Assembly (NCBI GenBank): GCA_016839165.1
Contig: CP069300.1
Span: 6,458,001 to 6,522,000 of the forward strand
Source of the DNA: Bradyrhizobium sp. PSBB068
Lineage (GTDB): Bacteria > Pseudomonadota > Alphaproteobacteria > Rhizobiales > Xanthobacteraceae
Direction: 5' to 3'
DNA length: 64,000 nt
In this document: piece after piece, positions 18,548 to 27,907 of the stretch
Numbering within the stretch: the first letter of the stretch is position 1
Layout: every line of letters starts with the position of its first letter
The notes under the pieces: model-generated
The model's input: only the letters and a program-made list of their open reading frames with translations
Databases searched by the model: none
Told to the model about the DNA's origin: nothing
Made by a program: the position numbers and the translations under genes

Positions 18548-20404
18548 TCACCCCGCGCAGCCCACCGGCTCGGACGACCCGTCGTCCTCCAGCACCGCGA
18601 CCGCCGCAGCGCGGCGCGTCAGCACGGCGCGCTGGTTGATGTAGCCCTTGTCGGTGATCTCGCCGCCGTCGACCGAGGCTGGCTCGGCCAGCAGAAGCGC
18701 GCGGGTGGCGTGGCCGGAGGAATGGCCGCCTTGCGCCTTCAGCCGCGCCAGTCCCTGCCCGATCGCGGCGCGAACCGACGGATGGCCGATCGCCTCCCGC
18801 GTGTCGGCGCTCTCGGGCAGTCCGGCCAGCGAGCGGCAGGCGGCAAGATTCGGAAACACCAGGAAGCGAACGTGGTCGCGGCCATGGCCGGTGACGACAA
18901 TGTCCTGCGCGAGCGGCGCCAGCGCCGCGATGCCGGCGACGCGCAGAGTGCCGACGCTGACCCAGGTACCGGAATTGAGCTTGAAATCCTCCGCCACGCG
19001 GCCGTCGAAGAACAGGCCGAGATCGGGCCACTCGGGATCGGCGAAGGTGACGGCGTCGCCGATCTTGTAGAATCCCTCATCATCAAAGGCCGCTGCGGTC
19101 AGATCGGGCGCCTTCCAATAGCCCGGCGTGACATTGGGGCCGCGCACGCGAACCTCGAGCTTGTCACCCGAGGGCACAAGCTTCAGCTCGGTACCGGGAA
19201 TCGGCACGCCGATATTGCCGGAGCGCTTGGCGAGGAAGTGGCAGTCGGTCGCCAGTGGCGAGGTCTCGGTCGAACCCCAGGCCGACACCATCGGCAGCCT
19301 ATGGCCGACCGCCTGCAACGACAGTTCCTCCAGCGCGTCCCACAGATTCTGCGGCAGTGCCGCACCGGCATAGAAGGCGAATTTCGCACCCTCGAAGAAC
19401 TTGCGGCGCAATTCGTCGTCGGTACGCAGCGCCGCGATCAGCATGTCGAAGCCGCGCGGCACGTTGAAATAGACCGTCGGCACCACGCTGCGCAGGTTGG
19501 CGAGCGACGTCGCAAACAGGCCGGGCGCCGGCTTGCCGCCGTCGATATAAAGCGTGCCGCCGTTGCGCAGCACCAGGTTGAAATTGTGGTTGGCGCCGAA
19601 GGTGTGGCTCCAGGGCAGCCAATCCAGGATGACGAGTTCGGCGCCCGGCTGCTCCAGGAACGTCCAGGTCTGCGCCTTGGCTTGCTGGCTCGAGGTCAGC
19701 ATGCGCTGGGTGTTGATCACGGCCTTCGGCGTGCCGGTCGAGCCTGAAGTGAACAGGAACTTTGCGATCGTGTCCGGCGTCACTGCGGCAAAGGCTTTAG
19801 CCACATCCGGCGACTCCGGCGTCGCCGCGATGGCTGGGAATGCCAGCGCGTCGGCGTCCTCGGGATTGCCGCTGACGATGACGGCGCGATGCAGCGGCTT
19901 GATCGCGGCAAGCGCCGCGGCGAACGGCTTTGTGCTCGCGACATAGATCGCACCGGGATCGAGCAGCTCGATCGTGCTCTTCAGCTTGTCGAAATCCCGG
20001 GACATCAATGAATAGGCCGGCGAGATCGCCGCCGATGGCACGCCGACATGCTGGGCGGAGAGCGCAAACAATGCGTGATCGATGCCGTTGTCGGAGAGGA
20101 TGACCAGCGGCCGTTCCGCGCTCAGCCCCTGTGACAGGACCCATGATGCGGCCTGACGCACGATGCCGAGCGCATCGCGATAGCTGACGGTGCTCCAGGG
20201 CGTTTCGACGCTGGCGCGTTCGCCGAGGAAGATGCGATCCGGCGCCTGCCGTGCCCAGTGCTCCAGCCAGTCGCCGATGCAGCGGGCGCTTTCCTGCAAG
20301 GGCGTCGTAGATCGAACCAGGATGCTGCCGTCGCCACGTCGATCCGCCACGATGGCAGGCGTCGCGAACAGGCTGTTCGGATTGTCTCCGCTGACGGCCG
20401 TCAT
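18548..20404 (-). CDS. fcs: feruloyl-CoA synthase
   Basis: About 618 residues; an acyl-adenylate enzyme that activates ferulate, p-coumarate or related acids to CoA thioesters in the cytoplasm. AMP-binding motif FTSGSTGTPKAV, the block SAWGSTETSP, and the C-terminal FFDGRVAEDFKLNSGTWVSV are present; the last, with EDFKL in place of the usual DxIK, is characteristic of feruloyl-CoA synthase. Length fits the family. GAGGAGGAAACC precedes the ATG at 20404. It is divergent from a MarR regulator with an operator-like palindrome between them. The expected partners enoyl-CoA hydratase/aldolase and vanillin dehydrogenase are not in the window. Confidence 0.85.
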   Translation of the reverse strand: MTAVSGDNPNSLFATPAIVADRRGDGSILVRSTTPLQESARCIGDWLEHWARQAPDRIFLGERASVETPWSTVSYRDALGIVRQAASWVLSQGLSAERPLVILSDNGIDHALFALSAQHVGVPSAAISPAYSLMSRDFDKLKSTIELLDPGAIYVASTKPFAAALAAIKPLHRAVIVSGNPEDADALAFPAIAATPESPDVAKAFAAVTPDTIAKFLFTSGSTGTPKAVINTQRMLTSSQQAKAQTWTFLEQPGAELVILDWLPWSHTFGANHNFNLVLRNGGTLYIDGGKPAPGLFATSLANLRSVVPTVYFNVPRGFDMLIAALRTDDELRRKFFEGAKFAFYAGAALPQNLWDALEELSLQAVGHRLPMVSAWGSTETSPLATDCHFLAKRSGNIGVPIPGTELKLVPSGDKLEVRVRGPNVTPGYWKAPDLTAAAFDDEGFYKIGDAVTFADPEWPDLGLFFDGRVAEDFKLNSGTWVSVGTLRVAGIAALAPLAQDIVVTGHGRDHVRFLVFPNLAACRSLAGLPESADTREAIGHPSVRAAIGQGLARLKAQGGHSSGHATRALLLAEPASVDGGEITDKGYINQRAVLTRRAAAVAVLEDDGSSEPVGCAG

Positions 20405-20501
20405 GGTTTCCTCCTCGCCCGTGTCTTGTCGGGATCGCGCCGCAACAACGTGCTGCGCCGCGCCCCCGCCGGGCTCTTTGGCGATAATGTTGCGGACATC
20501 A

Positions 20502-20522
20502 ATTGTTGTCGTCAACAACAAT
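20502..20522. promoter_or_regulatory. operator-like inverted repeat between fcs and the CouR-like gene
   Basis: ATTGTTGT-N5-ACAACAAT, with perfect 8-base arms, is centred in the 155 bases between the two divergent starts. It is 38 bases before the MarR ATG and about 100 before the fcs ATG. Position and symmetry fit the binding site of the adjacent MarR repressor acting on both genes. Confidence 0.6.
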
Positions 20523-20559
20523 CTTTCCCTCTCGCCTCAAGCACGCTAGCCTTGCGGCC

Positions 20560-21084
20560 ATGGCAAGCCCGCAAAAGACATCGCGCAAGGCCGCAGGAAC
20601 GAGAGCGGCAATCCGTCGCGCGCGCCCGGCGAGTGGCCGGGCGCACAGTGGCGACGCCGGCGATGATATCGGCCTCGACGCGCTGGTCGGCCACGCCGGC
20701 TATGCGGTGCGTCGCTTCCAGCTCTGGATCTTCCAGGACTTCATCAAGACACTGGCAACGGTCGATATCCGTCCGACCCAATACTCGGTCATGACCGTGA
20801 TCGGGGCCAATCCAGGCCTGAGCCAGATGGCGGTCGCCAAGCGGCTCGGGATCGAGCGCGCGCGGCTGGTGCATCTGCTCGACAGCCTGGAAGAGCGCGA
20901 CTTCGTCAGCCGCATCCCTTCCACCATCGACCGCCGTTCCCATGCGCTGCATTTGACCACGCGCGGCAAGGCGGCGCTGGCGCAGTTCAAGCGGCTCGCC
21001 GCCGAACACGAGCGGCATGTCGCCGAGAAGATCGGCAAGGCAAACCGCGAGCAATTGCTACGGATCCTTGCTTGCTTCACCTGA
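20560..21084 (+). CDS. MarR-family regulator resembling CouR
   Basis: About 174 residues with a basic, Ala/Arg-rich N-terminal tail. The core runs VGHAGYAVRRFQLWIFQDFI, then helix-turn-helix LSQMAVAKRLGIERARLVHL and the wing STIDRRSHALHLT. Its opening strongly recalls CouR of Rhodopseudomonas, a repressor released by p-coumaroyl-CoA. Divergence from feruloyl-CoA synthase, whose product would be the ligand, fits that model. The ATG at 20560 is preferred because the longer frame from 20503 would start inside the operator palindrome. Confidence 0.82.
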   Translation: MASPQKTSRKAAGTRAAIRRARPASGRAHSGDAGDDIGLDALVGHAGYAVRRFQLWIFQDFIKTLATVDIRPTQYSVMTVIGANPGLSQMAVAKRLGIERARLVHLLDSLEERDFVSRIPSTIDRRSHALHLTTRGKAALAQFKRLAAEHERHVAEKIGKANREQLLRILACFT

Positions 21085-21321
21085 TCCATCGATCGGATTT
21101 CTGCTCAGCCACGCCTGCCTGAAAAATAGGCGAATGCGCTTTCAAGCAAGCTCGCCTCAGCGCGCGGTGGCCATTCCAAGCAGCTGATATTGTGTAATAA
21201 TCTGTCGCGCATCTGGCGCAGGTTAATTGTACACAATGGCACATTGCTTGCTTCGATCAGGCGGCAATTCCTTCGCGGCGACCTTCCGAAGGCCACCGCT
21301 CCCAAAGACGAGGCCAACCAC

Positions 21322-23109
21322 GTGACTGAAACTGTCGCCGCGATCGTTGCCGCACACCGCACCAGGACCATGACGCCGGCGCAAACCGTGGCGCGCAGCT
21401 ACCAGCGCATCCGCGAACACAACGATCCCGCCATCTTCATCAGCCTGCGCGACGAGCAGGAGGCACTCGCCGAGGCCGCGCAGCTCGCCGATCCGACGCT
21501 GCCGCTCTATGGCGTGCCGGTCGCCGTGAAGGACAATATCGACGTCGCGGGCTTGCCGACCACCGCCGCCTGCCCGGCCTTCGCGTACACGCCAGCGCAC
21601 GACGCGACCGCAGTCGCAAGACTGCGCGCGGCAGGCGCCATCATCATCGGCAAGACCAACCTCGACCAGTTCGCCACCGGCCTGGTCGGCGTGCGCTCGC
21701 CCTACGGCATTCCCAAAAATCCAGTTCGCGACGATCTCGTGCCGGGTGGATCGAGCTCGGGCTCCGCGGTCGCGGTATCCGCGGGCCTGGTGCCGCTGTC
21801 GCTCGGCACCGACACCGCGGGCAGCGGCCGGGTGCCGGCCATGCTCAACAACGTCGTCGGGCTCAAGCCGAGCCTCGGGCTGATCCCGAATACCGGGCTG
21901 GTGCCGGCCTGCCGCACGCTCGACTGCATCTCGGTGTTCTCGCTCACCGTCGACGACGCGCTGGCCGCGCTTGCCGTGATGGCAGGTCCCGACGACGCTG
22001 ATCCGTTCTCGCGCGACCGGCCGCTGGCCGCCCTCGCAGCGTTTCCCTCCAGGCTGAAGCTCGGCATTCCCAAGTCGGGTCAGTTGATCTTCTTCGGTGA
22101 TCGCGAGGCCGAGACGGCCTATGGCAAGGCATTGCAGCGCTGGCAGGTGCTTGGCGCCGATCTCGTCGAATTCGACCTCGAGCCGTTCTACGAGACCGCG
22201 CGGCTGCTCTACGAGGGCCCGTGGGTCGCCGAGCGCTATCTCGTGATCCGCGACCTCCTGGCATCGTCACCCGACGCGATCCATCCCGTGACGCGCGAGA
22301 TCACCATCGGCGGCGCGCGGCCGACCGCGGCCGATACTTTCTCCGCGCTCTATCGCCTGCAAGCGCTGCGCCGCGTTGCCGAGCGCAGCTTCGCGCAACT
22401 CGACGCGATCGTGCTGCCGACGGCGCCGACGGTCTATTCCACCGCCGACGTGCTGGCCAAGCCGATCGAGCTCAACTCGCGGCTCGGCACCTACACCAAT
22501 TTCGTCAACCTGCTAGATCTCTGCGGCCTGGCGCTGCCGGCGGCGATACGGCCCGACGGTGCGCCATTCGGCATCACGCTGCTGGCACCTGCCGGCCGCG
22601 ACGCCGAGCTTGCCGGCATCGGCCGGGTATTCCATGCCGACACCGGACTTGGCCTTGGCGCAAAATCGCTGCCGCAGCCCGCGCTCGCTCAAGTGCCGGC
22701 GCAAGCGACATCCAACGAGATCACCATCGCGGTGGTCGGCGCGCATCTCTCCGGCATGGCGCTGAACCACGAATTGACCGCGCTCGATGCGCGCCTGCTG
22801 GAGGAGACCGCCACCGCAACGGACTACAAGCTCTATGCGCTCGACACCACGCCGCCGAAGCCCGGCATGCTGCGCATCGAGACGGGTGCGGGTCATGCGA
22901 TCAAGCTCGAGCTCTGGGCGATGTCACCTGCCGCGTTCGGAAGATTCGTTGCCGCGATCCCGCCGCCGCTGTCGATCGGCACGATCCGGCTTGCCGACGG
23001 GCGGCAGGCCAAAGGCTTCATCGTCGAGCCGGCCGCGATTCATGGCGCGAAAGATATTTCGGCCTTTGGCGGCTGGCGGGCGTTCATGGCGGAGAAGGCG
23101 AAAGGTTAG
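21322..23109 (+). CDS. atzF: allophanate hydrolase-type amidase (AtzF-like)
   Basis: About 595 residues, matching the roughly 600 of AtzF. The amidase-signature triad Lys-cisSer-Ser is visible in PVAVKDNIDVAGLP and PGGSSSGSAVAV. After about residue 460 a smaller C-terminal domain (SNEITIAVVGAHLSGMALN ... FGGWRAFMAEK) matches the allophanate hydrolase second domain. The enzyme converts allophanate, or 1,3-dicarboxyurea in the cyanuric acid route, to ammonia and CO2. I chose GTG at 21322 because AGACGAGG precedes it and the upstream 44 codons look non-coding. It faces the atzGEH operon. No urea carboxylase gene is adjacent. Confidence 0.85.
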   Translation: MTETVAAIVAAHRTRTMTPAQTVARSYQRIREHNDPAIFISLRDEQEALAEAAQLADPTLPLYGVPVAVKDNIDVAGLPTTAACPAFAYTPAHDATAVARLRAAGAIIIGKTNLDQFATGLVGVRSPYGIPKNPVRDDLVPGGSSSGSAVAVSAGLVPLSLGTDTAGSGRVPAMLNNVVGLKPSLGLIPNTGLVPACRTLDCISVFSLTVDDALAALAVMAGPDDADPFSRDRPLAALAAFPSRLKLGIPKSGQLIFFGDREAETAYGKALQRWQVLGADLVEFDLEPFYETARLLYEGPWVAERYLVIRDLLASSPDAIHPVTREITIGGARPTAADTFSALYRLQALRRVAERSFAQLDAIVLPTAPTVYSTADVLAKPIELNSRLGTYTNFVNLLDLCGLALPAAIRPDGAPFGITLLAPAGRDAELAGIGRVFHADTGLGLGAKSLPQPALAQVPAQATSNEITIAVVGAHLSGMALNHELTALDARLLEETATATDYKLYALDTTPPKPGMLRIETGAGHAIKLELWAMSPAAFGRFVAAIPPPLSIGTIRLADGRQAKGFIVEPAAIHGAKDISAFGGWRAFMAEKAKG

Positions 23110-23118
23110 CCGCCCCTT

Positions 23119-23266
23119 CCGCCATTCCGGGGCGCGCCTCTTGGCGCGAGCCCGGAATCCATTTCGCCTCAGCGACCGTTGCCGGAAGCGGCCCGCAACC
23201 AATCATCTACGTCAGATGCCGATGAATGGATTCCGGGCTCGCGCTTCGCGCGCCCCGGAATGACGG
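23119..23266. repeat. family C palindromic doublet
   Basis: CCATTCCGGGGCGCGCCTC...GCGCGAGCCCGGAATCCAT (left arm) faces ATGGATTCCGGGCTCGCGC...CGCCCCGGAATGACGG (right arm, 23224-23266). Each arm is a hairpin, and the two form a larger inverted repeat between convergent genes. A second copy is at 43514-43620. Confidence 0.8.
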
Positions 23267-23272
23267 TGAGAG

Positions 23273-24004
23273 CTACACCGACACCGCGTAGGTCTCATAT
23301 TCCCCGCGCACCTGCTCGATATGGGCGCGCATCGCAGCCGCAGCGCCCGGCTTGTCGCCGCGCATGATGGCGACCACGACGCGATCATGTTCGGCGTGGG
23401 ATTTTGCAAGGCGCCCGAGGTTACGGAACTGGGCGCGGCGGAACGGCTGCACCCGCACCCGCGTCGCCAAGGTGATCTCGGCGATATAGGCGTTCTGCGA
23501 GCCGGTATAGATCGCATTGTGAAAGCGCTCATTGACCTCGTGGAAGCGCTCGGGATTGCCGGTGTAGCTCAGCACCCGCAGCTCCTCGTGGATCGCCTCC
23601 AGCGCGTGACGCTCCGCCGGCGTCATGCGTTCCGCGGCAAGGCCGGCGCACATCGCCTCCAGCTCGGCCATCGCCTCGAACATGCCGGTGAGCCGCTCCA
23701 GCGAGGGCCGCGCCACCACCGCGCCGCGATGCGCACGGGCGTCGATCAGGCCGCTGGCGGCCAGCTGCCGCAGCGCCTCGCGCACCGGCGTCCGCGAGAC
23801 GTTGAAGCGGCGCGCAAGGTCGGTCTCGTCGAGTCCGGCCCCCGGCGGCAGCGTGCCGCGCACGATCTCGTCGGCGAGTTGCAGGCGCAGCTCTTCGGCG
23901 CGCGTGACCTTGTCGACCAGCGACGACGGGCGATCGACGCGCGGCACGACCGGCTCGGATTCAGTCGGCTGCGGCGCGCGGGTCGGAAGATCGTCCAGGC
24001 TCAT
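23273..24004 (-). CDS. GntR-family regulator with FCD ligand-binding domain
   Basis: 243 residues. The N-terminal winged helix (LADEIVRGTLPPGAGLDETD, RRFNVSRTPVREALRQLAAS, GLIDARAHRGAVVARP) is canonical GntR. The C-terminal all-helical FCD domain carries metal/ligand histidines in NERFHNAIY and KSHAEHDRVVVAI. As the last gene of the ABC-atzGEH operon, starting 17 bases after atzH, it probably controls that operon in response to its substrate. Confidence 0.88.
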   Translation of the reverse strand: MSLDDLPTRAPQPTESEPVVPRVDRPSSLVDKVTRAEELRLQLADEIVRGTLPPGAGLDETDLARRFNVSRTPVREALRQLAASGLIDARAHRGAVVARPSLERLTGMFEAMAELEAMCAGLAAERMTPAERHALEAIHEELRVLSYTGNPERFHEVNERFHNAIYTGSQNAYIAEITLATRVRVQPFRRAQFRNLGRLAKSHAEHDRVVVAIMRGDKPGAAAAMRAHIEQVRGEYETYAVSV

Positions 24005-24021
24005 GGTTCAAGCGCTCTTGT

Positions 24022-24420
24022 TCAAACGCCTTTGGGCTCGTCGATGACGCTGACATGGGCCGCGACGATTCTCCAGCCCTCGGGGAAGCGAATCCACGTC
24101 TGCATCTGCCGTCCCACCCTGCCCGGAGCGCTGTCCCGATAGAACAGCGTCGAGGCGATCGCGGTGTCGCGGCCATAGGTCGTGATCACGGTGCGGTCGA
24201 TCCTGCGCATCAGCCCGGCCGCCGGCCGCCCGGCGCGGAACGCCGCGATCTCGCCGTAGCCGTAAAGGTTCTCGCCGATGCCATAGCGCAGCGTGCGGCT
24301 GTCGTTGCGGAACAGTTCGCCGAGCACCGCGACATCGTTCGACACCAGCGCCGTTTCGTAGCGCTGGAACTGCGCGGTGACCTCGGCGACCACGTCGGGA
24401 AGATCGATGTCCATAGTCAA
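24022..24420 (-). CDS. AtzH-like protein (DUF3225, NTF2/SnoaL fold)
   Basis: 132 residues. The pattern [47 protein letters not shown] and [14 protein letters not shown] is that of DUF3225/AtzH proteins found beside AtzE-type amidases in cyanuric acid and related gene clusters. The fold should be a cone-shaped NTF2-like dimer. Its start overlaps the atzE stop by 4 bases (ATGA), showing tight coupling. The biochemical role is uncertain; involvement in the same hydrolytic pathway is inferred from position. Confidence 0.8.
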   Translation of the reverse strand: MTMDIDLPDVVAEVTAQFQRYETALVSNDVAVLGELFRNDSRTLRYGIGENLYGYGEIAAFRAGRPAAGLMRRIDRTVITTYGRDTAIASTLFYRDSAPGRVGRQMQTWIRFPEGWRIVAAHVSVIDEPKGV

Positions 24421-25814
24421 AGTCCTCTCGGCGCAGGCGCGTTCGCAACGCCCATCTGTTCCAGCGCGTAGGCGACCCGCAGCGCGATGTCCTCGCGCCA
24501 GGGCGCGGCAATAATCTGAACGCCGATCGGCATCGGTTCAAGCGGCACCGGCACGGCGACCACCGGCAGGCCGATGAAGGAGATCGGCTGGGTATGGATT
24601 CCGATATTGGGACGCACCGGAAGCTCGACCCCATCGAGCGTGAAGTTGGCCTGACCGATCTTCGGCGCGATGCACGGCGTTGCCGGCGCCAGGATCACGT
24701 CGACCGACTGGAACAGCTCCAGCACCCTGGCGCGATACCAGCGGCGGAATTTCTGCGCCTTGTCGACATGGACGGCCGGGATCATCGCGCCCGAGAACAG
24801 GCGATCGCGCACTGCCGGATCGAAATCGTTCGGACGGGTGCGCAGCCTGTCGAGATGCAGCGCGGCGCCCTCGGTCGTGGTGATGATGAAGGCCGCGGCA
24901 CGGGCACGCGCCGCTTCCGGCACCTCCACGACCTGCGTCGCGCCGAGTGCCTTTGCGATGCGCGCGACCGCCTCGACCGCCTCCGGCAACAGATTCTGCT
25001 GGAAATAGCCGCCGGCGATCGCGACCCGCAGCCCGCCGATTCCTTCGGCCAGCAGCGGCATCGTGGGCTCGAGCGGTCGCGCGACGCAGGCGGGATCATC
25101 AGTTTCGGGCCCCTGCATGACGTCGTAGGCGAGGGCGAGATCCGTCACACTGCGCGCAAACGGGCCGAGATGATCGAGGCTTGCGACGAACGGAAACGAT
25201 CGCGCGCGCGACAGCCGGCCGTAGGTCGGCTTCAGGCCGAAGATGCCGCAGAACGATGACGGCACCCGGATCGAGCCGTTGGTATCGGAGCCGAGCGCGA
25301 TCGGCACCAGCGCACCGCCGACGGAACTGCCGGAGCCGCCCGAGGAGCCGCCGGCCATCCGCGCCGGATCGTGCGGATTGCGCGACGGACCGTCATGCGC
25401 ATTCTCGCCGGTGAAGTCGTAGGCGTACTCGCCCATGTTGAGCGCGCCGACCAGCACGGCGCCGGCGGCTTCCATCCGCTCGATCAGCGTGGCATCGCGC
25501 GGCGAGGCCGGCAGGTCGCGATTGATCTTCGAGCCGGCGCGGGTCGAGAGGCCCTGCACGTCAAACAAATTCTTCACCGCGAACGGTACGCCGGCGAGCG
25601 GGCCGGCCGGCTGACCCGCCGCGATCGCGGCGTCGATGGCCCTGGCTTTGGCGCGCGCGCGATCGGCGGTGACGTCGGTGAAGGCGTTGAGGACCTTGTC
25701 GTGCTGCGCAATGCGCGCGAGCGCCGCCTCGGTCGCGGCGAAGGCCGTCATCTTGCGGTGTGAGACGGCCTGCGCGATTTCGGCGGCCGACAGGAGAGCA
25801 GGAATGTCGGACAT
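24417..25814 (-). CDS. atzE: AtzE-like amidase
   Basis: About 465 residues of the amidase-signature family. The catalytic lysine is in [13 protein letters not shown] and the cisSer/Ser pair in [18 protein letters not shown], followed by [20 protein letters not shown]. AtzE in Pseudomonas sp. ADP hydrolyses 1-carboxybiuret in complex with the small subunit AtzG. An AtzG-like gene lies directly upstream with 7 bases between stop and start, which supports this assignment over a generic amidase. The true substrate here is unknown because no cyanuric acid hydrolase gene is visible. The longer frame upstream overlaps atzG and is rejected. Confidence 0.85.
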   Translation of the reverse strand: MSDIPALLSAAEIAQAVSHRKMTAFAATEAALARIAQHDKVLNAFTDVTADRARAKARAIDAAIAAGQPAGPLAGVPFAVKNLFDVQGLSTRAGSKINRDLPASPRDATLIERMEAAGAVLVGALNMGEYAYDFTGENAHDGPSRNPHDPARMAGGSSGGSGSSVGGALVPIALGSDTNGSIRVPSSFCGIFGLKPTYGRLSRARSFPFVASLDHLGPFARSVTDLALAYDVMQGPETDDPACVARPLEPTMPLLAEGIGGLRVAIAGGYFQQNLLPEAVEAVARIAKALGATQVVEVPEAARARAAAFIITTTEGAALHLDRLRTRPNDFDPAVRDRLFSGAMIPAVHVDKAQKFRRWYRARVLELFQSVDVILAPATPCIAPKIGQANFTLDGVELPVRPNIGIHTQPISFIGLPVVAVPVPLEPMPIGVQIIAAPWREDIALRVAYALEQMGVANAPAPRGL

Positions 25815-25821
25815 CGCGATC

Positions 25822-26001
25822 TCAGACCGAATAGATCGCAGCCGATGCGGCGTCATCGGGCAGCGGGAAGTCATCGACCAGTTTCGCCAGCCGCAGCGCG
25901 ACCTCAAGATTGGCGCGCACCGCGGGACGCCAGGCATCTTCCAGCGGCAGCTCCAGCGCGCGGGCGGCAGCATTCACGTAGTCGTCGAGGTGATCGGCCA
26001 T
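25822..26001 (-). CDS. atzG: AtzG-like small subunit of the amidase (DUF4089)
   Basis: Only 59 residues, so easily missed. It starts MADHLDDYVNAAARAL and continues with DAWRPAVRANLEVALRLAKLVDDFPLPDD, the helical pattern of AtzG-like proteins, which pack against AtzE and stabilise it. GGGAG lies just upstream of the ATG at 26001. The gene fits exactly between the ABC ATPase (stop at 26020) and atzE (start at 25814). Codon use matches the neighbours. Confidence 0.82.
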   Translation of the reverse strand: MADHLDDYVNAAARALELPLEDAWRPAVRANLEVALRLAKLVDDFPLPDDAASAAIYSV

Positions 26002-26019
26002 TTCGCTCCCAGTGAGTCT

Positions 26020-27828
26020 TCAAGCAACCGGCAACGGCGGATGCGGGATCGCCGTCAGCAGTTCCCTTGTATAGGCATCCTGCGGATTGCCCAAGACGGC
26101 TTCTGACGTGCCCTGCTCGACGATGCGGCCGGCCCGCATCACGATGACGCGATCGCACAGCAGGCGCACCACGTTGAGATCGTGCGACACGAACAGATAG
26201 CTCATGCCCATCGACTGCTTGAGGTCCTGCAGCAGATTGAGCACGACGGCCTGCACGGACACATCGAGCGCCGCGGTCGGCTCGTCGAGGATCACGAGCT
26301 TCGGGTGCAGCGCGATGGCGCGTGCGATGCCGACGCGGGCCTTCTGGCCGCCGGACAGCTGATGCGGAAAGCGATCCAGCAGATTGACCGGCAGGCCGAC
26401 CAGCCGTGCCAGTTCCTCGCAGCGGTCGCGCAGCGCGGCGCGCCCCCTGACGTCGCCGAGCTGCATGATCGGGTCCGCGATCGCGCGCGCCGCGGTGAAG
26501 CGCGGATTGAGGCTGTCGGTCGGATCCTGGAACACCATCTGGATCTGGCTGCGCCGCGGCAGCCGCGCGAAGGATTGCGGCACGATGCCGCCGATGTCCT
26601 CGCCGTCGAACATGATGCGGCCGGAGGTCTGGTCCAATAGCCGCATCACCATCATCGAGGTCGTCGACTTGCCGCAGCCGGACTCGCCGACCAGCCCGAC
26701 GCTCTCGCCATGGCCGACCTCGAAACTGATGCCGTCGACGGCGCGGAATACGTCTTCCTCGACCGGCGGCTTGCGGCCGAACAGTTTTGTCAGCACCGAG
26801 CCCGCGCCCTGGCGAGGGTATTCCTTGACGAGCTTTTCGACGGACAGGAGGGGCTGCACCTGCTCCCTCTCCCCGCGTGCGGGGAAAGGGTTGGGGTGAG
26901 GGGGGCTCTCCGCGAGCACAGCTTGTGGAGAGTCCCCCTCACCCGCCGCGCTGCGCGCGTCGGCCTCTCCCCGCACGCGGGGAGAGGCGAAAGCAGTCGC
27001 TTCCTCTTCAGGCAACAAATCCCTCAGCGACACGCCGAGCCGCGGCGTCGCGCGCATCAGCTTCTTCGTATAATCGTGCTGGGGCGCGGCGAAGATGTCG
27101 GCCGACTTTGCGGTCTCGACCACACGGCCCTTCTCCATCACCACGACGCGGTCGCAATAGGCGGCGGCGAGGCCAAGATCGTGGGTGATCAGGATCGTCG
27201 ACATCGACCGGCGCCTCGTCAGCTCGACGATCAGATCCATCACCGCCTTCTGGGTGGTGACGTCGAGGCCGGTGGTCGGCTCGTCGGCGATCAGAAGCTG
27301 CGGGTTACAGGCCAGCGCCAGCGCGATGACGACGCGCTGGCACATGCCGCCTGACAGTTCGAACGGATAGGCGTGATAACGCTCGCGCGGCCGCGCGATC
27401 TTGACTTGCTCCAGCGCCTCGATCGCGGTCTCGCCGCGGTCGGTGACCTGGGCCTGCTGCACATGCTGGCGCAGCACATCCTCGATCTGGTGCCCGACCT
27501 TGCGGATCGGATTGAGCGCGGCGCGCGGGTTCTGGAAGATCATCGAGACTTCGCGGCCGCGCAGATCGCGCATCTGGCTCTCGGTCGCCGCCTTGACGTC
27601 GATGCCGGAGAACATCACCGAGCCCTCGGCGATCCGGCCCGCACGATCGAGGATGCGCATCACGGCGTAAGATGTCACCGACTTGCCGGAGCCGGACTCG
27701 CCGACGATGCCGACGGTCTCGCCCTTGCCGACCGAGATGTTGACGTGCTGCACGGCTTTCACGATGCCGCGACGCGTGGTGAACTCGACGGTCAGGTCGC
27801 TGACGTCGAGCAGTGGCTGCGCAGTCAT
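26020..27828 (-). CDS. fused dipeptide-type ABC transporter ATPase (DppD-DppF type)
   Basis: About 602 residues with two full ATPase domains. Domain 1 (residues ~5-265) has Walker A GESGSGKSVTS, signature LSGGMCQRVVIALAL and Walker B LLIADEPTTGLDV. Domain 2 (~325-600) has GESGCGKSTTS, LSGGQKARVGIARAI and LVILDEPTAALDV. Each carries the oligopeptide-family C-terminal block. The linker, residues ~280-320, is encoded by a palindromic family B repeat (26863-26993) translated in frame, giving a low-complexity Arg/Pro/Ala-rich stretch. GGGAGG precedes ATG 27828. The fused subunit should power the two permeases just upstream. Confidence 0.9.
   Translation of the reverse strand: MTAQPLLDVSDLTVEFTTRRGIVKAVQHVNISVGKGETVGIVGESGSGKSVTSYAVMRILDRAGRIAEGSVMFSGIDVKAATESQMRDLRGREVSMIFQNPRAALNPIRKVGHQIEDVLRQHVQQAQVTDRGETAIEALEQVKIARPRERYHAYPFELSGGMCQRVVIALALACNPQLLIADEPTTGLDVTTQKAVMDLIVELTRRRSMSTILITHDLGLAAAYCDRVVVMEKGRVVETAKSADIFAAPQHDYTKKLMRATPRLGVSLRDLLPEEEATAFASPRVRGEADARSAAGEGDSPQAVLAESPPHPNPFPARGEREQVQPLLSVEKLVKEYPRQGAGSVLTKLFGRKPPVEEDVFRAVDGISFEVGHGESVGLVGESGCGKSTTSMMVMRLLDQTSGRIMFDGEDIGGIVPQSFARLPRRSQIQMVFQDPTDSLNPRFTAARAIADPIMQLGDVRGRAALRDRCEELARLVGLPVNLLDRFPHQLSGGQKARVGIARAIALHPKLVILDEPTAALDVSVQAVVLNLLQDLKQSMGMSYLFVSHDLNVVRLLCDRVIVMRAGRIVEQGTSEAVLGNPQDAYTRELLTAIPHPPLPVA
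26863..26993. repeat. family B palindromic doublet inside a coding region
   Basis: CTCCCTCTCCCCGCGTGCGG, then GGAAAGGGTTGGGGTGAGGG, faces CCCCCTCACCC ... CTCTCCCCGCACGCGGGGAG. The centre adds a further stem GGGGCTCTCC / GGAGAGTCCCC. The element has the same layout as the intergenic copy at 6463-6594 but lies within the ABC ATPase gene without breaking its frame. Confidence 0.85.
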
Positions 27829-27907
27829 GCGCGCCTCCCACAAAATATCGAAAACAACCCCATGCAAAGCAGTGTTACGGTAGCATGACACCGCGGCGAC
27901 ACAGTCA

